Assembly (NCBI RefSeq): GCF_022965805.1
Contig: NC_133104.1
Location: forward strand, 20,135,071 to 20,199,070
Source: Primulina eburnea
Lineage: Eukaryota; Streptophyta; Magnoliopsida; Lamiales; Gesneriaceae
Length of the DNA: 64,000 nucleotides
Direction of reading: 5' to 3'
Positions 10,982-23,689 of the stretch are shown here, piece by piece; position 1 is the first letter of the stretch; every line of letters starts with the position of its first letter. Both the position numbers and the translations under genes were made by a program. The notes beneath the pieces were generated by a model. That model ran no database searches, had not been told where the DNA came from, and saw only the letters and a list, made by a program, of their open reading frames with translations.

Positions 10982-12410
10982 CGAAATTGCTGAATCTTCA
11001 TTCTTCATTTCAGCTGCTAAGAGCACCGAGAGTTCCTTTTGTTTTCTTCAAAGTTTCTTCATGTTAGAATTGAGATTATGCAACAACTAGCTATCCGATT
11101 TTAATTTCGAGTACAGATTTGTGATCCTTGCAACAAGAGCTAGCTAAGGATGTAAGTATTGTTAATTTCCAGCATGTTTCGAAAATTATGTGTTGGAAGA
11201 ATTCAGATTTGACATAGATTATGTGTTCTTGATATACTGAGCATCGTAGAAACGTAAACGGATCGAATTTCAGACGCCGTATGCTATACGTTCAATTTTC
11301 CAGCATGTGTTGGATTGAGAATATACAGATTACAGCATGTATATAGATGTTAGATGAGATGATGAGTTGATTGTGATTGAGTATGATGTTCTTGAGTTAC
11401 CGGTATAAAAGAATTACGCCGTTATGCCGTCGAATTGCATTGAAACCGATGTTAGCTTTGTATATTGATTTGCTTGAGATGTATATGACTGAAGTGCACA
11501 TTGTTTATGCCATTTCAGATTTGTATTGACTACTTGGTATTCGAGATTTTGGTTCGACACAGACTGTGCGACAAGAAAGGTATAAATCATGTGGTCACGG
11601 GATTGCACAACTCGATTCAGATTTGATACGAGTTTCCCTAAATCACATACTAGACTTTTATTATTACATTCGATTATGTAATGTCTTGTTTATTGATTTA
11701 TATTCGAGTCCTGAGATATGAGATATTGGCAGATCGGCCAAAACTAGACGTTTCGGTGTATCGTCGCATAGTAGTAGATTTGCTCTATGTGTAGACCCTC
11801 GATACAGAGTTGACCGAAGTCTAGGAATAAGACGTACCGTTACCCCGAGTGGCTGGGTAGGTGACAGACCGTCTTATTCACACCGGGATCCCTAGATTAG
11901 AAACGAGTCGAGTCAAGATTTACATGTTGAATACAGATTTGTATTCTTCTACATGTTTAGATTTACATGCATGTTACTTGATACATATGCTATGCTTTTG
12001 TACATGATTATTACATTGCATGCATCCATGTTTTATACTGGGATATGTTCTCACCGGAGTTATCCGGCTGTTGTCGTGTCTGTATGTGTGCATGGCAACA
12101 GGTGGGGCAGGATCAGGGTCACGACGAGGAAGAGAGAGTTGATAGCGTGGTGATGCCGGGTGTAGCAGCAGATTACTAGTAGTTTTTGTCTAGATCTGAA
12201 CTACTTGTATTTGAGATTCGAACATTAGTTGTATAGTTGTACTAGACAGACTTGTATGTATCTGATGTTGTTTAATTATTATAAATATATGTCATGCTTT
12301 TATTATACATTTGAATTAATGTTAAAAACAAATTTTTGACCCACATTTTCGAACAAAGATCCAATTAAATCCCAAAAGAATTGAGTTAGAGCTCGGGTCC
12401 CCACACAGGA

Positions 12411-15132
12411 TATTCTAGATAAGGGTTTTATTCGTCCGAGTTCTTCGCCTTGGGGAGCTCCGGTTCTATTTGTCAAGAAGAAGGATGGATCTTTGCGGCT
12501 GTGTATCGACTACAGGGAGCTCAACAACGTGACTGTCAAGAATAAGTATCCATTACCTCGGATAGATGATTTGTTTGATCAGCTTCATGGTGCTACTGTA
12601 TTCTCGAAGATTGATCTTCGGTCTGGCTACTATCAGTTGAAGGTTAGGGAGTCCGATATCCCTAAGACAGCGTTCCGGACCAGGTACGGTCACTATGAGT
12701 TTCTCGTCATGTCTTTTGGTTTGACCAATGCCCCTTCAGTCTTCATGGATTTGATGAACCGTGTGTTCAAGCCTTATCTGGATAGCTTCGTCATTGTCTT
12801 CATCGATGATATCATGATCTATTCCAAGACCAGAGAGCTTCATGCAGAGCATCTCAGAGTGGTTCTTCAGTTGTTGCGAGAGAAGAGGTTGTTTGCCAAG
12901 CTGAAGAAGTGTGAGTTTTGGCTGGATCAGATTTCTTTTCTAGGCCATGTCGTTTCGAGAGATGGCATTGCTGTTGATCCATTGAAGATAGAGGCGATTC
13001 AGAATTGGCCTATTCCTACCACTGTCTCAGAGGTACGCAGTTTCCTTGGTTTGGAGGGTTATTATCGTCGTTTCATTTCAGATTTTTCCAAGATTGCCCT
13101 CCCATTGTCCAATCTGACGAGGAAGACTGTGAAGTTCGAGTGGTCTATCGATTGCCAGCGTGCACTTCAGGAGTTGAAGGACAGGTTGACGACAGCTCCT
13201 GTTCTTTCTTTGCCTAGTGGTTCCGAGGATTTTGTGGTCTTTACCGATGCGTCGAAGAGAGGCCTTGGTGCAGTGCTGATGCAGCGAGGTAAGGTTATTG
13301 CCTATGCTTCTCGCCAGTTGAAGGATTATGAGAAGAATTATCCGACGCACGATTTGGAGCTAGCAGCTGTGGTTTTCGCCCTGAATATTTGGAGGCATTA
13401 TCTGTATGGCGAAAAGTGTGAGATCTTCACAGACCACAAGAGTTTGAAATATCTGTTTTCGCAGAAAGTGCTCAACATGCGACAGAAGAGGTGGTTAGAG
13501 CTTGTCAAGGACTACGATGTGACGATCAGTTACCACCCAGGGAAGGTGAACGTTGTGGCTGATGCTTTGAGCCGCAAGTCGAGTGCTTCATTGAGTTCTT
13601 TGATTCAGAGGCCATTGTTGATGGATTTGCAGAGAGAAGAGATTGATCTGGTGATTCCAGGTACCATTGCTCGTCTTTCAGCGTTGGTTATTCGATCTAC
13701 TTTGACGGACAGGATCCGTAGAGAGCAGGCGACTGATGTGCAGTTGCTAGAGTTGAGAGCTAGAGCTGAGGAGAGGGGTAATTCAGAGTTTGGTTCGAAT
13801 GGTGATGGTTTGGTGACTTTCAGAGGCCGTATTTGTGTTCCTTCAGGCGATGATATTCGACGAGACATTCTGTCAGAGGCTCATACCGCACCTTATTCGA
13901 TTCATCCAGGCAGTACGAAGATGTATCAGGATCTTCGTCGGCTCTACTGGTGGCCAGGTATGAAGAGAGATATTGCTTTGTTCATATCTCAGTGCCTTAC
14001 TTGTCAGCAGGTGAAGATTAAGCATCAGAGACCTGCTGGGACATTGCTTTCATTGCCGATTCCTCAGTGGAAGTGGGAGCATATTACGATGGATTTCGTG
14101 ACTGGTCTTCCCAGAGTTCAGAGAGGTTATAATTCCATTTGGGTCATCGTTGATCGATTGACCAAGTCAGCGCACTTTCTTCCAGTCAAGAAGACGTACT
14201 CCATGAATCAGTACGCCGAGGACTACATTGCTGAGATTGTTAGACTTCACGGTGTCCCTGTGTCGATCGTGTCTGATCGTGACCCTAGATTTACTTCCGA
14301 GTTTTGGAAGAGTCTGCACAGAGCTATGGGTTAGCGGTTAGCGTTCAGTACAGCTTATCATCCCCAGAGCGACGGTCAGTCAGAGAGAGTCATTCAGATT
14401 CTTGAGGATATGCTCAGAGCTTGTACTATTGATTATTCTGGTAGCTGGGATTCTAAATTGCCACTTGTGGAGTTCACGTACAACAATAGCTACCAGGCGT
14501 CGATTGGGATGGCACCGTATGAGGCACTTTATGGCAGGAAGTGCAGATCGCCTTTGTTTTGGGATGAGGTTGGTGAGAGGAAGATGTTGGGACCAGAGTT
14601 GGTCCAGCAGACGGCCGATGTTGTTGCTGTGATCAGAGAGAGGATGAAGACTGCTCAGTCGAGACAGAAGAGCTATGCAGATGTTCGTCGCAGACCTTTG
14701 CAGTTTGAGGTTGGCGATCATGTATTTCTGAAGATAGCACCTCTCAAGAGTGTGATGAGATTTGGCAAGAAGAGCAAGTTGAGTCCGAGATTCATTGGTC
14801 CATTCGAGATATTGGACAGAGTTGGTGACCGAGCCTACAGATTAGCCCTACCGCCCGATCTTGACAGAGTTCATAATGTGTTTCATGTATCGATGCTCAG
14901 GAAGTATATTGCAGATCCTTCCCATGTTCTTCACCACGAGCCATTGGACTTGACGCCGAATTTGACGTACCAAGAGATTCCGGTCCAGATTTTGGATCGC
15001 ACAGTTAGAGTTCTGAGGAACAAAGAGATCGGCATCGTTAAAGTCCTTTGGTGGAACCATTTGATCGAAGAGGCTATGTGGGAACCAGAGATTGAGATGA
15101 GAGAGAAGTATCCTGAGTTTTTCGTGCAGTGA
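12411..15132 (+). pseudogene. gag-pol polyprotein of B2, part 2 (RT, RNase H, integrase, chromodomain)
   Basis: Continues the B2 frame after the solo LTR. RT ([23 protein letters not shown]), RNase H ([20 protein letters not shown]), integrase zinc finger (H...H...CLTCQQ), integrase core with [16 protein letters not shown] and a downstream Glu in the SDGQSERV segment, then a C-terminal chromodomain-like tail (VKVLWWNHLIEEAMWEPE, FFVQ stop at 15132). One in-frame TAG at 14332-14334 falls between the second Asp and the Glu of the integrase triad. The tail identifies a chromovirus; such integrase tails are thought to guide insertion to marked chromatin. Confidence 0.92.
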
Positions 15133-15172
15133 CGTCAATTTCGCGGACGAAATTCCTCTAAGGAGGGGAGAT

Positions 15173-16782
15173 TGTAATAGCCGAGCCCGGTGTACGGTAC
15201 GGTTTAAGCTTTACTTGTTATTTGGGTTATGATTTAGATGTTTAGAGTTGTGTTTTGGGCTATAGTATTGTTGGTTAATGTTATCTTGAGGTATTAGATG
15301 TTGTTGGTTGCTCGTTTCAGTGTTTCGGTTCGATTTTATTTGGTTGTGTACTGTTCATTGCCGAAGCAAGAGTGCACCCGCGCTCTTAGAGGAGTGCCCC
15401 CGCGGTGTACTATTCATTATTTTGGTTTTGAAAGGCCGTGGCATCACCGCACCCGCGGCAGTGTAAGCACCGCACCCGCGGTGAGACCGCACCCGCGGTA
15501 ATTGTAGCACCGCACCCGCGGTGATCGTGCATGGGATTTTTGTTGGTATGCCGTGAGCTTAGCGCACCCGCGGTGCTTGTGTGACCGCACCCGCGGTGTA
15601 AGTATGGGCGAGATATTTAGTTGCTTTTGGGAGTGGTTGGCCATACTTTATCTTATCCTTTCCTCTTCATTTCGAGATTCTCTCATTTCTTAAGGGTTTT
15701 CATCCATTTCATTCACTTCCTACCTTTGATTTTTGGGTTTGTTTGGATTTCCGACTTGAGATCGACGTTCTCCGTGGTATAAGGAAGCTTAGGTAAGTTT
15801 TTGGTGCGATTCTATCATGGTTTTTGGAGATAAGTTGTTATAGGGTGTTGTTATTGTTGGTTTAATGGATTATTTGACTTGTATTTGTGGATATAGAGTT
15901 GATATTGGTGTTGTTTATGGATTATTGTTGTAGGTGGTGTACCAAGATTTAGTTTGGAGGTGTTCGATTGGTTTGTAAGTGGAATTTCATCCTTTTTGCT
16001 AACATGATATTATATGTATTGTGTTTTAAAGATTTTAAAGTGATATTCCCTTCAATTGATCCATTGTTATGTATTGATTTCATTGATTATCTATTAGAGG
16101 CATTGTATGTCTCACTATTGTTAACAAGGGAATACAAGAGAAAATAAGATTGTGAAACGACGGCTTTAAATGATATTCAGAGTTCAAATGTTTTATTGGA
16201 TTGATTAATCATAGTCAGAGCATTGCATGCAATTAGATGATCATCGACCATAGGCTTTTATCCCTCAGAGTTATCGGTTTATATCGATAGGGATATTAGC
16301 ACCAGAGCAGAGATACTATCGATATCAATCCAATCAGAGAAAAGAGAATACCATCTTATTGCTATCTTATTGATATGCTATTGCTACAGTTATTGCTACA
16401 GTATTCATGTTTCAGAGTTGATGGTATTTATGATTTCAAAGTCATGTTTTACAGAGTATATTGTATCATTGCTATGTTAGAGTTCCACTTGCTGAGATTT
16501 ATTCTCATTTCAGTTATTGTCATGTGATGCAGATAAGAGTGACCGACTAGGACAGTGATCGTGGATGGGAGTCATATGCATACACCGTTGGAAGGAAGAT
16601 TGTTTTGTATCATTTTGTAACATGATCACACTAATGATATTTTTTGTATTTTGTTATGTCATTGGAATGATCATGTGGTTATTTTGTAAACACTTTATAA
16701 AATGTAATTTTGAAATTCCTTCCATTTGAAAGAAAATTTTAAATTCCGCTGTATTTTAATTGTAACGGGTCAGGGTGTCACA
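15173..16782 (+). repeat. 3' LTR of B2
   Basis: Preceded by the purine tract AAGGAGGGGAGAT (15160-15172). Starts TGTAATAGCCGAG and ends GGTGTCACA. A close copy of 7152-8757. Its box array is at 15371-15600. Confidence 0.95.
15371..15600 (+). repeat. Box array in B2 3' LTR
   Basis: Same eight-box ACCGCACCCGCGGT-like array and spacing as in the B2 5' LTR. One box that reads CGCGATGAG in the 5' copy is CGCGGTGAG here. Confidence 0.9.
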
Positions 16783-18464
16783 ATCTGTTTTCCCAGAAAG
16801 AGCTCAACATGCGGCAGAGGAGGTGGTTAGAGCTTGTCAAAGACTATGATGTGACGATTAGTTACCACCCAGGGAAAGCGAATGTCGTAGCAGACGCTTT
16901 GAGCCGTAAGTCGAGTTCTTCCTTGAGTTCGATGATTCAGAAGCCATTGTTGATGGAATTGCAGCGAGAGGAGATTTCTTTGGTAGTCCCTGGAACCATT
17001 GCTCGCCTTTCAGCGCTGGTCATTCGGGCTACATTGACGGACAGGATCCGTAGAGAGCAGACTGACGATGTTCAGTTGACAGAGTTGAGAGCTAGAGCAG
17101 ATGTGAGAGGTAACTCAGAGTTTGGTTTGAATGGTGATGGTTTGGTGACTTTCAGAGGCCGTATTTGCATACCTGTTGGTGATGATATTCGGCGAGACGT
17201 CTTGACAGAGGCTCATACCGCGCCATATTTGATACATCCAGGCAGCACTAAGATGTATCAGAATCTTCGTAGACTCTACTGGTGGCCAGGTATGAAGAAA
17301 GATATTGCCATGTTTATTTCTCAGTGCCTAACTTGTCAGCAGGTGAAGATTGAGCACCAGAGACCTGCTGGGACATTGCTATCTTTGCCGATTCCTCAGT
17401 GGAAGTGGGAGCATATTACGATGGATTTCGTGACTGGTCTTCCCAGAACACAGAAAGGTTTTAACTCTATTTGGGTTATTGTTGATCGATTGACCAAGTC
17501 AGCGAATTTTCTCCCAGTCAAGACGACGTATTCCACGAACCAGTATGCCGAGGATTATATAGCAGAGATTGTTAGACTTCACGGTGTCCCTGTGTCGATT
17601 GTGTCTGATCGTGACCCTAGATTTACCTCAGAGTTTTGGAAGAGTTTGCACAGAGCTATGGGTTCACGGTTAGCTTTCAGTACAGCATATCACCCTCAGA
17701 GCGACGGTCAATCAAATAGAGTTATTCAGATTCTAGAGGATATGCTCAGAGCTTGCACTATTGACTATTCTGGTAGCTGGGATTCTAAATTGCCTCTTGT
17801 GGAGTTCACGTACAATAACAGTTACCAGGCGAAGATTGGGATGGCACCGTACGAAGCACTTTATGGCAGGAAGTGTAGATCTCCCTTATATTGGGATGAG
17901 ATTGGTGAGAGGAATATGTTGGGTCCAGAGTTGGTCCAACAGACTGCTGATGTTGTTGCTGTTATTAGAGAGAGGATGAAGACAGCGCAGTCGAGACAAA
18001 AGAGCTATGCAGACGTGCGTCGTAGACCTTTGCATTTTGAGGTTGGCGATCACGTGTTTCTGAAGATAGCACCTCTCAAGGGTGTGATGCGGTTTGGCAA
18101 GAAGGGCAAGTTGAGTCCGAGATTTATTGGCCCCTTTGAGATCATGGACAGAGTTGGTGATCGAGCCTACAGGTTAGCCCTACCGCCAGATCTTGACAGA
18201 GTCCATAATGTTTTCCACGTATCGATGCTCAGGAAGTATATTGCGAATCCTTCTCATGTTCTTCGCCACGAGCCATTGGACTTGACGCCGAATTTGACGT
18301 ACCAAGAGATTCCGGTTCAGATACTGGACCGCAAAGTTAAAGTTTTGAGGAAAAAAGAGATCGGCATCATTAAAGTTCTTTGGAGGAATCATTTGATCGA
18401 AGAGGCTACGTGGGAACCAGAGGATGAGATGAGAGAGAAGTATCCTGAGTTGTTCGTGCAGTGA
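16783..18464 (+). pseudogene. pol of B1, part 2 (RNase H end, integrase, chromodomain)
   Basis: Resumes the B1 frame after B2 (ATCTG TSD, then [14 protein letters not shown]). The frame is open to the stop at 18462-18464. It holds the RNase H/integrase connection ([16 protein letters not shown]), the integrase zinc finger ([14 protein letters not shown]), the core with [16 protein letters not shown] and SDGQSNRV (the residue normally E in the SER part is N, while the following region is normal), and a chromodomain-like tail (WRNHLIEEATWEPEDEM, LFVQ). This stretch is itself unbroken. Confidence 0.9.
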
Positions 18465-18504
18465 CGTCAATTTCGAGGACAAAATTCCTCTAAGGAGGGG
18501 AGAT

Positions 18505-20110
18505 TGTAATAGCCGAGCCTGGTGAACGGTACGGTTTAAGTTTTCGTATGTTATGGATTTATTGATTAAGTTTAAGTTTAGTTGTGATGTTAAGAGTTGT
18601 GATTATGGGCCATAGTATTGTTGGTTATTATTGTCTTGAGGTGTGGTTGATATTGTTAGTTGTTGGTAGTTGCGTCGTTTCAGTGTTTTGGTTCGATTTT
18701 GGTTGCCTTAGATTTTGTCTTGGCCGTGACCAGACCGCACCCGCGCTCAGTGTAAGGACCGCACCCGCGGTCGAAATTCTTGGATTTTGGTGTTTTTCCC
18801 GTAGCGACACCGCACCCGCGGTATAGAGGACACCGCACCCGCGGTGATTGCAGGGCCGCACTCGCGGTCGTCGATTTCGGAATTTTTGGTGGAGTGCCGT
18901 GAGCTTACCGCACCCGCGGTACAAGGAGTAGCGCACCCGCGGTCGCGCATGTTCGAGATTGTTAAGTGCTTTTTGGGGTGGTTGACTTCACTTTACTCAT
19001 TCCTTTCTCTTTCATTTCGACTTTTCTCTCTAGAGGCTAGGGTTTTCTCATTTCCTTTCACTTCCTATCTTTGATTCAAGCTTTTAGTTGGTGATTGGAG
19101 TTGAGATTGAAGTTCTTCTTGGTTCTAAGAAGCTAAGGTAAGCTTTTGGTGTTGTTATTTCTTGGTTTTGGAGGAGAGATGATTTGGGTTTGTTGTTTAT
19201 GTTGGATTTATGGATTAATTGGCATGGGTTCTTGATTATTGAGTTGATGATGGTGTTATTTATGGATTATTGTTGTAGGATTTCAACCAAGGAGTTAGAT
19301 TCAAGGTGTTCTAGTGGTTTGTAAGTAGAATTTAATCCCTTGTGCTCACATGATTATATATGTATTGTGTTTCAAAGGTTTTATTGTGTTATTCCCTTCA
19401 TTTGATTCACTATTATGTATTAATACCTTTATTGTATATTGTGGAGACAATTGATGTCTCAACTATGAGAAGGGGATACAAAAGAAAAAGAATATTAAAG
19501 TGTTTGATGAAATGTCCCAAAGAAAGAGTTTAAATGTTTTATGGATTGATAGATACATAGTCAGAGATTGCATGCAATTAGTTGATCAACGACCATAGGC
19601 TTATATCCCTCAGAGTTGTCGATTTATATCGATGGGATACGAGCACCACAGACAGAGTTACTATTGATATCAATCCACCATAGTAAAGAGAAATACCATC
19701 TCATTGTTATGCTATTGCTATGATATTCATGTTTTAGAGTTGATGGTATTTATGTTTTCAAAGCCATGTTGTACTGAGTATACTATGTATCATTGCTATG
19801 TAAGAGTTCCACTTGCTGAGTTTTATACTCATTTCAGTTATTTCATGTGATGCAGATAAGAGTGACGGGCCAGGACGTTGACTGTGGATTGGAGTCATAT
19901 GCATACGAAGATTGGAAGGAAGAAGTTTGTTTTGCAAGCAATATTTTTGGACATGATCATTAAAATGATGTTTTGTATTTTGATGTATCATTTAGTTGAT
20001 CATGTTGATACTTTTGATGATATTTGGAAATGTATTTTGAAACTCCTTCCAGTTGTAAGAAAATTTTAAATTCCGCTGTATTTTATTATAAACGGGTCGA
20101 GGTGTCACAA
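18505..20110 (+). repeat. 3' LTR of B1
   Basis: Starts TGTAATAGCCGAG after the purine tract, ends GAGGTGTCACA. It aligns to family B over 1.6 kb but is clearly more diverged from B2 and B3 than they are from each other. Box array at 18731-18941. The flanking ATGTG begins the resumed A2 integrase. Confidence 0.92.
18731..18941 (+). repeat. Box array in B1 3' LTR
   Basis: Seven or eight ACCGCACCCGCGGT-like boxes. The spacer GGAATTTTTGGTGGAGTGCC followed by GTGAGC precedes the last two boxes, as in B2 and D1. Individual spacers differ from B2, so the box sequence is better kept than its surroundings. Confidence 0.88.
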
Positions 20111-21413
20111 TGTGGGTGCCAAGTGTTGGTTCGATCAGACAAGATATTTTGAAAGAGGCACACGCATATCCGTATTCTATCCATCCAGGAGGTACCAAGA
20201 TGTATAAGGACCTCCAGATTTTGTATTGGTGGCCAGTGATGAAGAGAGACATCCGCAAGTTTGTGTCTGAATGCCTCACTTGTCAGCAGGTGAAGGCAGA
20301 ACATCAGAGGCCAGCGAGATTGGTTAAGCCACTCCCCATTCCAGAGTGGAAATGGGAGAACATCACTATGGACTTCGTCATTGGGTTGCCCAGATCAGTC
20401 AGAGGATTTAATGCTATTTGGGTTATAGTGGACCGACTCACTAAATCAGCGCATTTTCTACCAGTGAAGACGACTTTCTCCATGACGCAGTATGCAGAGC
20501 TTTATATCAGGGAGATAGTCCGTCTACATGGATTCCCAGTTTCAATTGTGTCCGACAGGGACCCGAGGTTCACATCGTCCTTCTGGAAGAGCTTACATAC
20601 AACTATGGGGACGAAGTTGCTATTTAGTACAGCGTTTCACCCGCAGACAGACGGCCAGTCTGAGCTTGTGATACAGATTTTTGAGGATTTGCTGAGAGCC
20701 TGCATGATTGATTTTCAAGAAACTTGGGAGTCTAGACTACCTCTAGTGGAGTTCACATACAACAACAGCTTCCAAGCATCCATTGGTATGGCTCCCTATG
20801 AGGCGTTGTATGGAAGGAAGTGCAGGTCACCAGTTCATTGGGATGAAGTTGGGGAGAGAGCAGAACTTGGTCCAGAAATAGTTCAGCAGACTGCACACAT
20901 GGTGGTCAAGATTCGTGACAGAATGAAGACAGCCCAAACCGCCAAAAGAGTTATGCTGATAAGAGAATGAGACATCTCGAGTTTGCCGTTGGTGATCACG
21001 TTTTTGTGAAGATAGCACCCATGAAGGGTGTTATGGGATTTGGGAAGAGAGGCAAGCTCAGTCTGAGGTTTATTGGACCTTTCGAGATTCTTGACAGAGT
21101 TGGGACACTAGCTTATCGTGTAGCCCTTCCGCCGAATCTGGCCGGGGTACACAACGTGTTCCATGTCTCAATGCTGAGGAAATACCTGGCCAATCCTTCG
21201 CATGTTCTGAGCTACGAGCCGTTACAGCTTACTCCAGACCTGTCTTATGAGGAGAATCCGATTTAAATCCTAGACAGACAAGAGCGTAGGCTCCGGAATA
21301 AAGTGACTAAGTTAGTCAAAGTCCGGTGGCTAAATCAATCGGTGGAAGAGGCCACTTGGGAATCAGAAGCAGATATGATATTTCGCTACCCAGAGTTGTT
21401 TGGTAAGACTTAA
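20111..21413 (+). pseudogene. pol of A2: integrase and C-terminal tail
   Basis: Begins in the segment before the integrase zinc finger (WVPSVGSIRQDI), then HPGGTKMY...CLTCQQ, the core with [16 protein letters not shown] and DGQSELV, and the GPFEILDRVG region. A frameshift lies at about 20945-20966, an in-frame TAA at 21264-21266, and the tail (VKVRWLNQSVEEATWE) ends with the stop at 21411-21413. The tail resembles a chromodomain. Clearly different from the B family at the protein level although the same broad type. Confidence 0.88.
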
Positions 21414-22859
21414 TTTCGAGGACGAAATTTTTATAAGTAGGGGAGGAACTATAGTGCCCAAATTCAGTACACGTATAACCCATGCATTTATTTAATTAGT
21501 AAATCATTTAATTAATTTTAAAATGAGTTTTAAGCCATGCATGGTTTATGTGAATGCATTATTTTAAATTATTTATGTTTAAGTGATGCACGTTAAAATA
21601 TTTTTCGAGTCACATATTTCAGGCGATTATTCGAGGAGGGAGTGAGGAAAAGACCCGGTGACGATTTTCGGCAATTTAAAGGATGGTATTTTATTTTAAG
21701 TTGAGGATGAGGCATTTTAAATAACGTAATAGCTTTTAGCATTTTAAAGCCTAAGTTATTTATTTGAGTGAGTTTAGAATTTTAAAACTTTTAAAGTTTA
21801 GCAAGTGTGCATTTTATTTTAAATTAGGGACTTGGCTTGTGGTGAGGTTTAACATTCCAATTAGCCTTTTTATTAGCGCTTTTAATTAATACTTTTAATT
21901 GTGTAATTAAGCCATTTAATTCCCTAATTAAACACAAAAACTCACGCACACACACTTTTACACACACTAAATAGCGGCTACCACTCACACACAAGTTTTC
22001 AATTCAGTTTTTATATTTTTGAGAAGAGAATATTAGGGTTCTTAGTCCATAGAGCAGCCGCCCCCTCTCTCTGAAACTCCAGCAAATTTTCGTTGGTTTC
22101 TTTCAAAGAAAATCGAGCCACCGTCGTCCTGGATCAAGCCTCGCGCCGTCTCCGCTTCGATATCGCCGTTTCGGTAAATTTATCATCAAAAGGCACGTAT
22201 ATTCTGTTCTTGATGCATCAATCATGTCATATTATGCGTGCGTTGTTATTTATGCGTAAAACCATGTGTATGTTGTGTAGAAGTTTGAGCAATCTTGTTA
22301 AATCGCTTTTGAAACCCTCTTTAGATCTGAAATTTACGTTTTCACTGTTCTGGTTGAAACTGCGATTTTTCAGTCGAGCTTTTGAGAAAACTTTCAACTA
22401 CAAAATTGTAGAACATTTTGATGCCTTCGATTTGATATAAAATTTGAGATTTTTGAATGAAAATTGAGTGAGTTATGGAGTTTTTCGTGGGACTGCTCAA
22501 ACTGCGAATTTTTACGAAAAATTGTGTTCTTGAAGTTTCTATGTTGCAGGCTTCGTTGGGGATCGACTTGTGATCGTTGCTGCGTCTAGGTATGATTAGT
22601 ATGATGTTGGGATGTTAATTGTTACGTCTTTTAGTGTCGATAGGCACTCGAATGCATTAGAAGTCGTAGGAAAGGAATTGGTGTCAATTGCTACATTTTG
22701 AATTGGATGTGTCGTAGGGTGAACATCATTGCTTTGGGTGGTTGTACGATTTTGGTTTGATGTTATGGCATTCTAGGATAGGTCTCGGGTGTCGATTCAT
22801 GGTACGTGCAATCGAGTCTAGAAGGTTAAGCAAAACATGTGCAATATTTTCGTAAGTTC

Positions 22860-23135
22860 GCGTTCACCGTAGGTACCCTCACCCGGACCCCCACACGGGG
22901 TCCGTGCCCTTGTTCCACCCGAAGTGCCTTTTTCCAGAGAGTAGACGGACCCATACACGAACCCTGGCACGGGGTCCGTGCCTTTGTTTCTTTCCGGTGT
23001 CTTTTTCCAGAATCTGCACGGACCCCCACACGGACCCTGACACGGGGTCCGTGTGCACCATTCTTTTCGAGCCCTTTTCACCCGAGCCTACACGGACCCC
23101 TACACGGAGGTAGGTACGGGGTCCGTGTCCTTCAT
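22860..23135 (+). repeat. GC-rich inverted-repeat array in LTR A2
   Basis: About four units combining CGGACCC and GGGTCCG arms, for example near 22887-22904, 22946-22981, 23017-23053 and 23092-23127, with similar spacers containing TTTTTCCAGA. Overlapping ORFs in several frames here are artefacts of the repeat. Confidence 0.82.
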
Positions 23136-23445
23136 ATTTTTGGAATAAAATTATAACATGTTTGAGGTTCGATGTCTTGGTCTAGTGCAATGATTTACAA
23201 GGTCGAGCCATGGGAATTTTAGAACGTCCTAAGGAATTGAACGAACACGTAAGTAAGCATGATTACCTACATCTAAGTTATGCAAGTTACGTATGTGAAT
23301 TCATGTTAGTATGTGTAGCAACGGCCCCGATCGAAGTCCAACGAATCCCTCAACGCCAAGTAAGTATGTATGACGTGCAAGAAAATATTTTAAGTTTTTG
23401 AGGTATGCTAAATGTCTTGTGACCAAATTATGTTTAGGATTGGAA

Positions 23446-23565
23446 AGCGTTAAATTATGAACGGGGACCAATCCGCCCTTTAAATTATGAACGGGTTAGA
23501 TCGATGTTGGAATGCGTTAAATTATGAACGGGGACCAACCAGCCCGTTAAATTATGAATGGGGAT
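23446..23565 (+). repeat. Four CGTTAAATTATGAACGGG boxes in LTR A2
   Basis: Near-identical 17-18 bp boxes near 23449, 23480, 23515 and 23548; some spacers share GGACCAAYC. One more box than in LTR A1. Confidence 0.75.
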
Positions 23566-23689
23566 CAAATGTATGTGGCAGTGGATACGTCCCTGTCAGC
23601 CCAGTACTGTGGTTTGTCTGATCAGGCATTTATTATGTTATGGGTCACATGGTTTGAAACATGCCTCTACGCAAAATGTTGAAGTTACG

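Larger units (their letters stand above)
10595..12405 (+). mobile_element. Solo LTR D1 (TSD CAGGA)
   Basis: Starts TGTAAGGCTCGAG and ends GGGTCCCCACA. It is flanked by CAGGA at 10590-10594 and 12406-12410, and the B2 reading frame continues across it. No internal region remains, so the element was reduced to one LTR, probably by LTR-LTR recombination. It shares blocks with D2 (33234-35463) and the D3 LTR (58685-60679), such as the stretch around TTCTCACCGGAGTTATCC (12048) and ATTGCACAACTCGA. It carries a box array and a TATA-like run. Confidence 0.95.
7152..16782 (+). mobile_element. Ty3/gypsy chromovirus B2, complete, nested in B1 RNase H
   Basis: A full element flanked by the 5-bp duplication ATCTG (7147-7151 and 16783-16787). 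LTRs are 7152-8757 and 15173-16782, with PBS at 8763-8774 and a purine tract at 15160-15172. It splits the B1 RNase H reading frame exactly; that frame resumes after 16782. B2 is the same family as its host B1. Its pol carries a D-type solo LTR (10595-12405) and one in-frame stop. Confidence 0.95.
3883..20110 (+). mobile_element. Ty3/gypsy chromovirus B1 (interrupted by A1 and B2)
   Basis: Parts in order: truncated 5' LTR (3883-4275), PBS, gag-pol part 1 (4409-7151), nested B2 (7152-16782 plus TSD), pol part 2 (16783-18464) and 3' LTR (18505-20110). The LTR remnants differ at only a few positions over about 390 bp. B1 lies inside the integrase of A2, whose sequence resumes at 20111 with ATGTG as the expected target duplication; the left copy is out of the window. 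The coding sequence has a nonsense codon and a frameshift in addition to the insertion. Confidence 0.88.

Noticed and set aside
22818..23156. Several overlapping ORFs in both strands (also at 2166-2422, 10746-11067, 18584-18950, 39336-39747, 45518-45929 and 58753-59195)
   Set aside because: They follow the GC-rich repeat units, which lack stops in many frames. Products are repetitive, with no domain, and recur in each LTR copy.
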